A stretch of 64,000 nt of DNA. Source: Flavobacterium gawalongense. GTDB taxonomy: Bacteria; Bacteroidota; Bacteroidia; Flavobacteriales; Flavobacteriaceae. The position numbers and the translations under genes were made by a program. Of the stretch, positions 56,982 to 64,000 are shown one piece after another. Every line of letters starts with the position of its first letter. The stretch's first letter is position 1. The notes below the pieces were generated by a model that was given only the letters and a program-made list of their open reading frames with translations, was not told the DNA's origin and made no database searches. Location of the stretch: the NCBI RefSeq assembly GCF_007097265.1, contig NZ_VJZP01000003.1:124001-188000 (forward strand). The letters run 5' to 3'.

Positions 56982-58136
56982 ATGCAATTTTCAGAAAGAA
57001 AAAATACAACCCGTTGGATTATTATTTTTGCTTCTTTTTTAATAATTTCATTAATTCTCTGGAACACCTACACTTTTTTTCAAATCTTCAAAAATGAAGA
57101 ACGATTAAAAATGAATCTTTGGGCAAAAGCACAAAAGACGCTCATCAATGCAGGTGAGAATACTGATGTAGAACTTCCGCTTCAAATTTTCAGTAATAAT
57201 ACCTCAATTCCCATAATACTTACAGAAAATGACAGCATCATAAATACCGTAAATATTGATGATGCCATTGTGAAAAATAAACCTAAGGCTAATGCATTTT
57301 TAGACGATTTAAAAAATGAGAACGAGCCTATTGTAATTGAATATGTGCCGGGAAAATTTCAAAAACTATATTATGGTAATTCGGCATTACTGAACAAACT
57401 AAAATATTACCCGATTGCTTTATTGCTCATTATAGTGCTATTTGGTGGCTTAGTATATAATTTCTACAGAAGTACCAAAATGGCCACGCAAAATAAACTT
57501 TGGGCAGGAATGGCAAAAGAGACCGCACACCAAATAGGAACACCGCTTTCTTCCTTGATAGGCTGGGTAGAACTCTTGAAATCTGAAAATGTAGATGAGA
57601 GCACTACTTTCGAAATTGAAAAAGACATTGAGCGTTTACAAACCATAACAGATCGTTTTTCAAAAATAGGTTCAGAACCAAAATTAGAAAACAAAGATAT
57701 TGTGAAAGAAACGCTTCAGTCTTATGATTATTTGCAATCTCGATTTTCAAAACAAATTGAATTTTCATTCAAAGCACCAAAGTCACCTATTATGGTTTCT
57801 CTGAATCCAACTCTACACAGCTGGACGATAGAAAATCTGGTCAAAAATGCTATCGATGCCATGAAAGGAAGAGGAAAATTAGCTTTAGAAATTGAGCAAG
57901 AAGGCAATACTGTTAATATAAACATTATAGATTCTGGAGGCGGAATTCAAAAAAAACAATTCAAAACTATATTTGAACCCGGATTTACGACTAAAAAACG
58001 GGGTTGGGGCTTAGGTCTTTCTTTAACCAAAAGAATTGTGGAAGAATATCACAAAGGAACCATAAAAGTACTGAATTCCGAAATAGGAAAAGGAACAACA
58101 ATGCAAGTCAGTTTTAAAAAAAGCAATTTAGTTTAA
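56982..58136 (+). CDS. Orphan sensor histidine kinase
   Basis: A 384-residue membrane kinase: helix at about 11-33, periplasmic sensor region (34-140), second helix (143-162), H-box KETAHQIGTPLSSLIGW with phospho-His183, and an ATPase domain with NLVKNAIDAM, DSGGGI and GWGLGLSLTKRI. There is no HAMP domain and no response regulator beside it, so its partner is elsewhere. It overlaps the convergent next gene by 9 bases. Confidence 0.93.
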   Translation: MQFSERKNTTRWIIIFASFLIISLILWNTYTFFQIFKNEERLKMNLWAKAQKTLINAGENTDVELPLQIFSNNTSIPIILTENDSIINTVNIDDAIVKNKPKANAFLDDLKNENEPIVIEYVPGKFQKLYYGNSALLNKLKYYPIALLLIIVLFGGLVYNFYRSTKMATQNKLWAGMAKETAHQIGTPLSSLIGWVELLKSENVDESTTFEIEKDIERLQTITDRFSKIGSEPKLENKDIVKETLQSYDYLQSRFSKQIEFSFKAPKSPIMVSLNPTLHSWTIENLVKNAIDAMKGRGKLALEIEQEGNTVNINIIDSGGGIQKKQFKTIFEPGFTTKKRGWGLGLSLTKRIVEEYHKGTIKVLNSEIGKGTTMQVSFKKSNLV

Positions 58137-59300
58137 CGGAACTCCAAACCAAAAAACCTTAGTAAACATCGTTTTTCTGACGTTTTTTGACTTACTCAAA
58201 TATTCCTGTACAAATAACTCATGTTCTTTTGCTTGCCCCAAAACATCATTGATAGATTTTTTTAACGAAGTTAAATTAGAGGAATTCTCAGTTCCAATCG
58301 AACCGATGGTGTAAATAGCGTCTTGGCATTTGGCTAATTTTTCAATTGGTGCTTGAATCATGCTGCTAATTTCATCATCAGATAAAATGGGTTTAAACTT
58401 ATTATTTCTATAATGAACAAAGTCGTTTAATAAGTCGACAGCCTCATTGTAATTGTTGACTATTGAATTCAATTTTTCAACATTCGAGTTTTGTCGTAAA
58501 TAAGTCATCTCTTTCTTTTTACCTTCCAGACGTTCTAAAATCATGGCATTTTTAACTCCATTTTTTTCTATCCTTACAGCAGACTCAAATAATTTATCGA
58601 TTTCTGATAAGGTATTGTATTTGGAAATTTCACTCTCAAAACTGAAATATTTTTTCGATTTATTAATTTGAGTTATACCTGCATAAAACTCATTATTGGT
58701 AATTGGATAATTTAGAAACTGCCATAAATAATCAAAAGGAATATGAGAAGAAATCAATTTTGTGGGTTCTGCCTTAAAATAATTCTCATTTAATTTTTTT
58801 AAAAATTTCCCATTGTTTACATAACCGGAACCCCAAGTAGGGTCAAACAAATACCACTTATCATCAATTTTTGCAGCACACCAGGCATGAGCCAAGTTTG
58901 CCACTTTCCCATATTGCTTTGTATAGCCTTCTATTATGTATGATTGTATTCCAATTTTATTCGAAATATCATTAAAAACCTCAGCATAATGAATACAAAC
59001 ACCTTTCTTTGTTTTTAAGGTTTTCATTATTTGTTCTTGCGGAGTTTCATTAAAGTTTACAGTAAACATATTAGCAACATCGTAGCTGATATTTGATGCG
59101 GTCCAATAAAAAACAGCACGAATTTTATCGGCATCTGTTTTAAAATTAGCATTTATATAATTGGCAATCGCCTCAGTAGAATTAGTAGAACTTGTGGAAA
59201 TAGTAGACATTTTCTTGTCAATCAAAGCATATCCTGCATTAACCTGACCGAAACTTAAAAGGGTAAAAAAGAAAGAAAGAATTAAATAAATGTTTTTCAT
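58128..59300 (-). CDS. Exported transglutaminase-like protein
   Basis: A 390-residue protein with a signal peptide (MKNIYLILSFFFTLLSFGQ). The transglutaminase core has the triad Cys in KKGVCIHYAEVF, His in NLAHAWCAAKI and Asp in YLFDPTWGSG. The C-terminal half is helical and uncharacterised. The frame extends to a TTG at 59318, but the ATG at 59300 begins the signal peptide. It may be a peptidase or cross-linker; substrate unknown. Confidence 0.88.
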   Translation of the reverse strand: MKNIYLILSFFFTLLSFGQVNAGYALIDKKMSTISTSSTNSTEAIANYINANFKTDADKIRAVFYWTASNISYDVANMFTVNFNETPQEQIMKTLKTKKGVCIHYAEVFNDISNKIGIQSYIIEGYTKQYGKVANLAHAWCAAKIDDKWYLFDPTWGSGYVNNGKFLKKLNENYFKAEPTKLISSHIPFDYLWQFLNYPITNNEFYAGITQINKSKKYFSFESEISKYNTLSEIDKLFESAVRIEKNGVKNAMILERLEGKKKEMTYLRQNSNVEKLNSIVNNYNEAVDLLNDFVHYRNNKFKPILSDDEISSMIQAPIEKLAKCQDAIYTIGSIGTENSSNLTSLKKSINDVLGQAKEHELFVQEYLSKSKNVRKTMFTKVFWFGVPLN

Positions 59301-59395
59301 CTTACAGGGTAGGCTCAAAAATTAAAAGGGAATGGGTTTTCACCTATTCCCTTTCTAAACGAAAACCGTACCAATTTATTTTATTTGTGCAACTA

Positions 59396-59785
59396 TTATA
59401 AATTGGTTTTAATACGTATTGCTAATGCTTCAAATTCTTCTTTAGACATTGAGACTTTATTTTGAAAACGCATTTCATCCATTTCATTCAAAGGAATCAG
59501 ATGAACGTGTGCATGAGGCACTTCAAGGCCAATAACTGCCATTCCAATTCTTTTACAAGGAATTGTTTTTTCCAATGCTATGGCTATTTTTTTTGAGAAC
59601 TGCATTAGTCCAATATACAAATCATCATCAATATCAAAAATTTTATCGATTTCTTGTTTCGGAACACAAAGGGTATGTCCTTTTGCATTTGGATTTACAT
59701 CCAAAAACGCCAAAAAATTATCATCCTCAGCGATTTTATAACACGGGATTTCTCCGTTTATTATTTTTTTAAAAATAGAACTCAT
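59396..59785 (-). CDS. HIT family protein
   Basis: A 129-residue Hint-type nucleotide hydrolase with IFKKIINGEIPCYKIAEDD at the start and the histidine triad VPHAHVHLIPL. It hydrolyses nucleoside phosphoramidates or AMP conjugates in relatives. It lies downstream of greA, separated by a repeat. Confidence 0.95.
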   Translation of the reverse strand: MSSIFKKIINGEIPCYKIAEDDNFLAFLDVNPNAKGHTLCVPKQEIDKIFDIDDDLYIGLMQFSKKIAIALEKTIPCKRIGMAVIGLEVPHAHVHLIPLNEMDEMRFQNKVSMSKEEFEALAIRIKTNL

Positions 59786-59854
59786 GAGTAAGGCTTTTAG
59801 ATAATAGATTTTAAGATAATCGACATTTAGATGACAGATGTCAATCGTTTACTA

Positions 59855-59892
59855 AAAAACTGAACACCGTGACTGAACACTGAATACTGACT
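59855..59892. repeat. CAGTGTTCAGT-type repeat between greA and the HIT gene
   Basis: Reads ACTGAACACCGTGACTGAAC followed by ACTGAATACTGA; the minus strand gives CAGTGTTCAGT words as at 46811-46880 and 47295-47332. Confidence 0.5.
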
Positions 59893-60369
59893 TTAGTCGC
59901 GGGAAATTTCTAGAATTTCGAATTTCAAAACACCATTAGGAACTGTAATCTCAGCAAATTCACCAACAGATTTCCCTAGTAAACCTTTACCAATTGGCGA
60001 GGTTACAGAGATTTTTCCTGTTTTCAAATCCGCTTCACTTTCGGCAACCAACGTGTATTTCATTTCCATTCCATTGGTTTGGTTTTTGATTTTCACATTG
60101 GACAAAACCAATACTTTAGAAAGATCAAGATGAGTTTCATCGATTAATCGAGCATTAGAATGTACTTCTTCCAGTTTAGCAATTCGCATTTCCAGCATTC
60201 CTTGTGCTTCTTTGGCTGCATCATATTCTGCATTTTCAGACAAATCACCTTTATCTCTTGCCTCAGCTATATCTGCAGATGCTTTTGGACGCATTACACT
60301 TTTCAAATAATCTAATTCTTCTCTTAACTTCTTTAATCCTTCTGCGGTGTAATAAGATACTGTGCTCAT
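59893..60369 (-). CDS. greA: Transcription elongation factor GreA
   Basis: A 158-residue factor that rescues backtracked RNA polymerase by stimulating transcript cleavage. The N-terminal coiled coil (LKKLREELDYLKSVMRP), the acidic tip DKGDLSENAEYDAAK and the C-terminal ITVPNG core are complete. A terminator-like hairpin lies in its leader. Confidence 0.97.
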   Translation of the reverse strand: MSTVSYYTAEGLKKLREELDYLKSVMRPKASADIAEARDKGDLSENAEYDAAKEAQGMLEMRIAKLEEVHSNARLIDETHLDLSKVLVLSNVKIKNQTNGMEMKYTLVAESEADLKTGKISVTSPIGKGLLGKSVGEFAEITVPNGVLKFEILEISRD

Positions 60370-60391
60370 AATTTCGTCATTTATATAAATA

Positions 60392-60417
60392 GAAAAAATC
60401 CCATCAGGACGGGATTT
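60392..60417 (-). terminator. Terminator-like hairpin in the greA leader
   Basis: Stem AAATCCC/GGGATTT (60396-60402 and 60411-60417) with an 8-base loop, followed on the minus strand by TTTTTTC, ending about 22 bases before the greA ATG. It resembles the hairpin before rimP in kind and place. Confidence 0.6.
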
Positions 60418-60424
60418 CTTTCCA

Positions 60425-60432
60425 CAAAGATA
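60425..60432 (-). promoter_or_regulatory. -7 box of greA
   Basis: Minus-strand TATCTTTG fits TAnnTTTG; transcription would begin close to the upstream arm of the leader hairpin. No clear -33 box. Confidence 0.5.
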
Positions 60433-60530
60433 CTATTAATTTTTTTAGCCTATAAATATATGTTAATCATATATAATTCAAAGTTAAATAAATTAAATTT
60501 GTTTCGCTAATTCTTTTACTATATTTTAAA

Positions 60531-60944
60531 ATGAAAAAATACATCCTACTTTTCCTTATTATTTCTTTTTTATTTAGTTGTAGCGACAATGGTTTTGACA
60601 ATAAAAATCCATACCTCCCAAATTATAGTTTTACTCTAGATATCAACATGAATTTACCCGCTTATTCTAATCTTCAGTATCCAAGTAATGCTATTTATTA
60701 TTCGGGAGTAGGCGCCAAAGGCATATTTGTATTCAATACAGGAAGTGGCTATAATGCATTCGATGCCGCTTGTCCCAATCAGGCCTTAAGTAGCTGCTCT
60801 ACCATGACTATAAAGGGAATAAATGTAGTTTGTCCCTGTGACAGCAAAGAATATAGTTTATTTACGGGACAAGGAAGTTTACAATATCCCTTAAAACAAT
60901 ACCGTGTCGAAGTGAACGGAAACGTATTGCGGGTATATAATTAA
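60531..60944 (+). CDS. Rieske-like lipoprotein without the cluster histidines
   Basis: A 137-residue lipoprotein (lipobox FLFSC, Cys17). The C-terminal domain follows the Rieske layout, but the expected CxH...CxxH ligands read CPN (Cys81) and CPCD (Cys101-Cys103), with another Cys at 89. Both histidines are missing, so a normal [2Fe-2S] Rieske cluster is unlikely. The four Cys could form disulfides or another metal site. Confidence 0.72.
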   Translation: MKKYILLFLIISFLFSCSDNGFDNKNPYLPNYSFTLDINMNLPAYSNLQYPSNAIYYSGVGAKGIFVFNTGSGYNAFDAACPNQALSSCSTMTIKGINVVCPCDSKEYSLFTGQGSLQYPLKQYRVEVNGNVLRVYN

Positions 60945-60949
60945 ATTAA

Positions 60950-60984
60950 AAAAAGCCTGAAAATTTTCAACTTCCAGGCTTTAA
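60950..60984. terminator. Shared terminator of the Rieske-like and TonB-receptor genes
   Basis: Stem AAAGCCTG/CAGGCTTT (60952-60959 and 60975-60982) with A-run and T-run flanks between two convergent genes. Confidence 0.8.
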
Positions 60985-61004
60985 AAATAGAGAACTCTTA
61001 TAAT

Positions 61005-63209
61005 CTAAAACTTCAATGTTAACCCTACAAGAAAGTTAATTCCAGCTTGAGGATAATAGCCAGCTCCTTCGATTGTTGTAATTGCCGGTGGATTAGAATA
61101 ATCATCATCATCATAGGTATAGAAATAACCATTAGACACATACTTATAGTCAAAAATATTATTTACTAAGCCAGACAACAATACTGATTTGAAAATTGCC
61201 TTAGGCTTAAATTCATAAGAAACATTTATATCATTTACATAATAGGCTTTTAATTTAGACGCTTCAGAATCTATATTCCCCATATATTGATCTCCAACAA
61301 TCTTAGACAACAAAGATACCTGAAGATTATTTATTGGCATAAAAGTCACAATATTACCCGCAATAAAATTCGGAGAATAAGCGATGTTTGTATCTCCCAA
61401 AGACGATAAAACACCATCTCTTTTAAAGTAAAAATCTTTATTTTTATTTGTACTTATAGTAACATTAGGACGAATAATTAAATTATCTAAAACTGCAATA
61501 GTGGCATCAATCTCAAGTCCTAAACGGTAACTATCTCCACTATTTTTTCTAATAGGACTTCCTACATCATCCAATTCCCCTGTTAGAATCAATTGGTCTT
61601 TGTACCCCATGTAATAAATATTAGCGTTCCATTTTACTTTTGCAGAAGCGTGACGCAATCCTAACTCAAAATCATCTAGTTTTTCCGGTCTTGGACTTCC
61701 GTTTTCATAATCGGTTCTGTTTGGTTCACGATTGGCTCTGGCATACGAGAAATACAACTTGCTTTTAGCATTGATATCAAAATTCAATCCTGCTTTTGGA
61801 TTGAAAAAATTAAAAGTATCATTTACAAAACCTGTTTCCGGACTATTGGCTTTATAATGTACATTTCTAAGTTGTAGATCTCCGAATAAACTTAATTTCT
61901 CTGTTATTTGATAATTGGCTTTCGCAAAAACATTCCCATCAGTTTTTGAAGCAAAATCATCATAATAATGATCTCCCAATTCACTTTGAGAAGCATATCG
62001 TGCCCAAATGACTTTCCCAAAATGATCTCCTTCATATTTGTTGTAACCGCCTCCAAAGATAACATCCAGTTTTTCATCTGCATAATTCGCAGAAAATGTA
62101 GTTCCGTAAAAATCATTATCCAACCATTTTTGACGAATTAAATCGGTTGTAGTTATTGCACCAACTGGCTGTAATCCATAATCAGCAAAATCAGCATCTT
62201 CTTTATAATTTTCATAATACCCTTTTCCTTTGGTGTAATGAAAAGCTAAATTAGTATCCCAATTTTTGGACACTTTTTCATTCCAATGCAATTGATAATG
62301 ATCTTGTTGGTAATTATCCGTTTCATTGTCATAATATCTAGTATTACCAAACTCATCCGTAAAAATTCCAGCTGAATTAAACGTTCTATCGCTATTTAAA
62401 GTAGCTTCATCAATCCCATTCCACGATTGATACGTTTTTTCTTTTCCACCAAAAGCCAGAGCTTTGATTAATGTGGTTTTACCAACATAGGTTCCTTGAA
62501 GAAAATAAGATTTCAAATCAGAACTTGCTCTGTCGATGTAACCATCTGATTTCAAAGCAGACAAACGTCCAGCTAATTCAAAATGGTCATTAATTAATCC
62601 CGTGCTGAATTTTACAGTATGCTTTCTAGTATTGAAACTCCCAAAAGAATTAGAAATTTCGCCATTGCTTTCTTTAGCATAACTATCCGTCAACATATTC
62701 AAACTGGCTCCAAAAGCACCTGCTCCATTGGTTGAAGTCCCTACGCCGCGTTGCAGTTGCAAACTCTCCACCGAAGAGGCAAAATCTGGCATATCCACCC
62801 AATAGGTCCCATGGCTTTCCGAATCATTATAAGGAATTCCATTGATAGTGACATTTACTCTTGTTGCATCGCTACCACGAACGCGGATTCCGGTATATCC
62901 TACTCCATTTCCAGCATCAGAAGTAGTGACAACTGACGGTAAATAATTCATCAAAATAGGAATATCCTGACCTAAGTTTCTGAACTTGATTTCTTTTTTA
63001 TCCAAATTACTAAAACTAACCGGTGTTTTTGAAGTAACTCGAACAGCTGAAACCAGGACTTCATCGAGTAGGTTTACTTTGGTGGTGTCTTTGACTTGAG
63101 AAAAAGAGATAAAAGATGCAAGAAGAAAGACAAAAGACATATAATATGTCAGATTCTTGAAGTTTGAGACTTTGGAACTTTGAGACTTTGAGACTGAAAT
63201 AGTATTCAT
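61005..63209 (-). CDS. TonB-dependent outer-membrane receptor, probably for thiamine compounds
   Basis: A 734-residue receptor. After a signal segment (MSFVFLLASFISFSQ, residues 24-38) come a short TonB-box-like stretch, the plug domain (TGIRVRGSDATRVNVTINGI, LQLQRGVGTSTNGAGAFGAS) and a 22-strand-type barrel ending GINFLVGLTLKF. A TPP riboswitch lies upstream, so its expression should follow thiamine status; thiamine uptake is inferred. The first 23 codons include a four-unit octanucleotide repeat (63163-63194), so translation may instead begin at the ATG at 63140. Confidence 0.88.
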   Translation of the reverse strand: MNTISVSKSQSSKVSNFKNLTYYMSFVFLLASFISFSQVKDTTKVNLLDEVLVSAVRVTSKTPVSFSNLDKKEIKFRNLGQDIPILMNYLPSVVTTSDAGNGVGYTGIRVRGSDATRVNVTINGIPYNDSESHGTYWVDMPDFASSVESLQLQRGVGTSTNGAGAFGASLNMLTDSYAKESNGEISNSFGSFNTRKHTVKFSTGLINDHFELAGRLSALKSDGYIDRASSDLKSYFLQGTYVGKTTLIKALAFGGKEKTYQSWNGIDEATLNSDRTFNSAGIFTDEFGNTRYYDNETDNYQQDHYQLHWNEKVSKNWDTNLAFHYTKGKGYYENYKEDADFADYGLQPVGAITTTDLIRQKWLDNDFYGTTFSANYADEKLDVIFGGGYNKYEGDHFGKVIWARYASQSELGDHYYDDFASKTDGNVFAKANYQITEKLSLFGDLQLRNVHYKANSPETGFVNDTFNFFNPKAGLNFDINAKSKLYFSYARANREPNRTDYENGSPRPEKLDDFELGLRHASAKVKWNANIYYMGYKDQLILTGELDDVGSPIRKNSGDSYRLGLEIDATIAVLDNLIIRPNVTISTNKNKDFYFKRDGVLSSLGDTNIAYSPNFIAGNIVTFMPINNLQVSLLSKIVGDQYMGNIDSEASKLKAYYVNDINVSYEFKPKAIFKSVLLSGLVNNIFDYKYVSNGYFYTYDDDDYSNPPAITTIEGAGYYPQAGINFLVGLTLKF
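63163..63194 (-). repeat. Four tandem octanucleotides at the receptor start
   Basis: On the plus strand TTTGAGAC, TTTGGAAC, TTTGAGAC, TTTGAGAC lie end to end. Eight is not a multiple of three, so gain or loss of a unit would shift the frame between ATG 63209 and the signal peptide. Confidence 0.75.
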
Positions 63210-63311
63210 CCGTAAAAAGATTACGAATAAAAGGGGGAATTATTCTTTGTTTAATTAATAAAGCTTGTTTTCCATGACAAATAAAGCAGTGTGTACGCTG
63301 TTTTTTTGTCA

Positions 63312-63421
63312 TTTTTCCCTTGACAACATTACTTGTCCAGGTTCTTTGGGTATAATCTCAGCTTTATTCTGAACTTGATTCAGAATCTGAAATAAATTCA
63401 GATTTTAAGCACCCCTTTGAG
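63312..63421 (-). ncRNA. TPP riboswitch upstream of the TonB receptor
   Basis: On the minus strand the THI-box reads CTCAAAGGGGTGC, a long P3 arm, GCTGAGATTATACCC, AAGAACCTG, GACAAGTAATGTTGTC and AAGGGAAA. P3 is extended by two palindromes of the TCTGAA-N-TTCAGA type. A near-consensus -7 box TACTTTTA lies just upstream (63428-63435). About 100 bases with an inverted repeat (GACAAA/TTTGTC) separate it from the receptor start. Confidence 0.9.
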
Positions 63422-63485
63422 ACGGCGTAAAAGTAGTTTTTTTTGTTTAAAGTTTAAAGTTTTAGAAAATAAAAGTAAAACCGAA

Positions 63486-63890
63486 CTAATCTAAATTAGG
63501 TTTTTTTCTGTTTTTCTTGACTTCAGACACATTCTTTTTATCTTTTATTCGCTTTCGAATAACTGACTTCGGAATCTTGGTGGGTTTGCGCTCTTTGGGA
63601 ACAATTAACCCGTTTTTTACTATTTCCAAAAATCGCTTGATTACAATTTCTTTATTTTTAAGTTGACTTCGATCTTCGTCACAGTTCAAAATCAAAACTA
63701 AATCTGTTGTTAACCTTGAAGACAATTTAGTTTCCAGCAACAATTTTTCCTCTTCCGTCAAGGCTTGAGAATTTTTCAAATCAAAAGTCAAAACTACCTT
63801 AGAGGAAACTTTGTTTACATTTTGTCCGCCAGCACCGCTACTGCGAACGGCTTTGAAACTTAACTCTGATATGATTTTTTCTTTTTCCAA
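63486..63890 (-). CDS. arfB: Alternative ribosome-rescue factor ArfB (peptidyl-tRNA hydrolase)
   Basis: A 134-residue release-factor-like protein with the catalytic GGQ in RSSGAGGQNVNK and a basic C-terminal tail (PKSVIRKRIKDKKN, KKNRKK) that enters the empty mRNA channel of stalled ribosomes. There is no stop-codon-recognition domain. It starts 2 bases after the stop of the partial upstream gene. Confidence 0.95.
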   Translation of the reverse strand: MEKEKIISELSFKAVRSSGAGGQNVNKVSSKVVLTFDLKNSQALTEEEKLLLETKLSSRLTTDLVLILNCDEDRSQLKNKEIVIKRFLEIVKNGLIVPKERKPTKIPKSVIRKRIKDKKNVSEVKKNRKKPNLD

Positions 63891-63892
63891 TT

Positions 63893-64000
63893 TTATTGAG
63901 GCTGGTGTGCCGATTTTAATAAATCATTTACACTTTTTACCGGATTAAAGGTAATTAAAGGCACTTGAACAAATATGGTAATCCAGTTTGCCATAGCGCC
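63893..64000 (-). CDS. 3' end of a gene cut by the window edge
   Basis: An open frame enters at 64000 and reads GAMANWITIFVQVPLITFNP, then VKSVNDLL to a TAA at 63893-63895. The ending resembles that of DUF4301-family proteins as I remember them, which is only a weak basis. It is tightly packed with arfB, so likely the same transcript. Confidence 0.6.
   Translation of the reverse strand, partial: GAMANWITIFVQVPLITFNPVKSVNDLLKSAHQPQ

Overview
The window reads as a chromosomal segment of a Flavobacterium-like member of the Bacteroidota. It is AT-rich. Several promoters match the Bacteroidota pattern (TTTG near -33, TAnnTTTG near -7). Gene content includes alternative complex III, DUF2723, DUF3127 and a TonB-dependent receptor, and the order rplM-rpsI-rpsB-tsf is typical of the group. 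Species cannot be fixed from the sequence alone.

Layout. 1-11.4 kb (minus strand): an eight-gene respiratory operon, actABCDEF (alternative complex III, quinol:cytochrome c oxidoreductase) followed by subunits II and I of an aa3-type oxidase, with a near-consensus promoter and a terminator. 11.6-13.1 kb: a SPOR-domain gene and a secreted-protein pseudogene with four frame changes. 13.2-18 kb: rimP-nusA-infB with a terminator-like hairpin in its leader. 18-29 kb: housekeeping genes (universal stress protein, tRNA-Gln, DUF2723, deacetylase, a cysteine-less thioredoxin, phosphoesterase, polA, a LacI regulator). 29.5-32.4 kb: rplM-rpsI and rpsB-tsf.

32.3-39.5 kb is an accessory island at the 3' end of tsf. 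A second, diverged 93-bp copy of the tsf 3' end marks its far boundary. It carries a frameshifted XRE regulator, two small peptides with double-glycine leaders, a CPBP membrane protease, a protein that fuses a glycosyltransferase-like (DUF6734-like) domain to a C39 peptidase-like domain lacking its catalytic residues, an HlyD-type adaptor and a C39-peptidase ABC exporter. I read it as a bacteriocin-type peptide system with a possible modification step; this is the most interesting locus here. Next to it (39.5-41.2 kb) lie a 171-bp MITE inserted in the loop of a terminator, a 111-bp inverted-repeat element, an IS5-type transposase remnant and a truncated gene duplicate. 41.3-45.5 kb is an operon of five secreted proteins of unknown function.

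45.6-54 kb: a queuosine-precursor transporter, 3-methyladenine glycosylase, and a TPP-riboswitch-controlled thiamine operon (thiS-thiC-tenI/thiE-like-thiD-thiE-thiG-thiH-thiF). 54-64 kb: MOSC protein, aat, DUF3127, flavin reductase, an orphan histidine kinase, transglutaminase-like protein, HIT protein, greA, a Rieske-like lipoprotein, a TonB-dependent receptor preceded by a second TPP riboswitch (so probably a thiamine-compound importer), arfB and the end of one more gene. The two riboswitches tie thiamine synthesis and a probable uptake receptor to the same signal.
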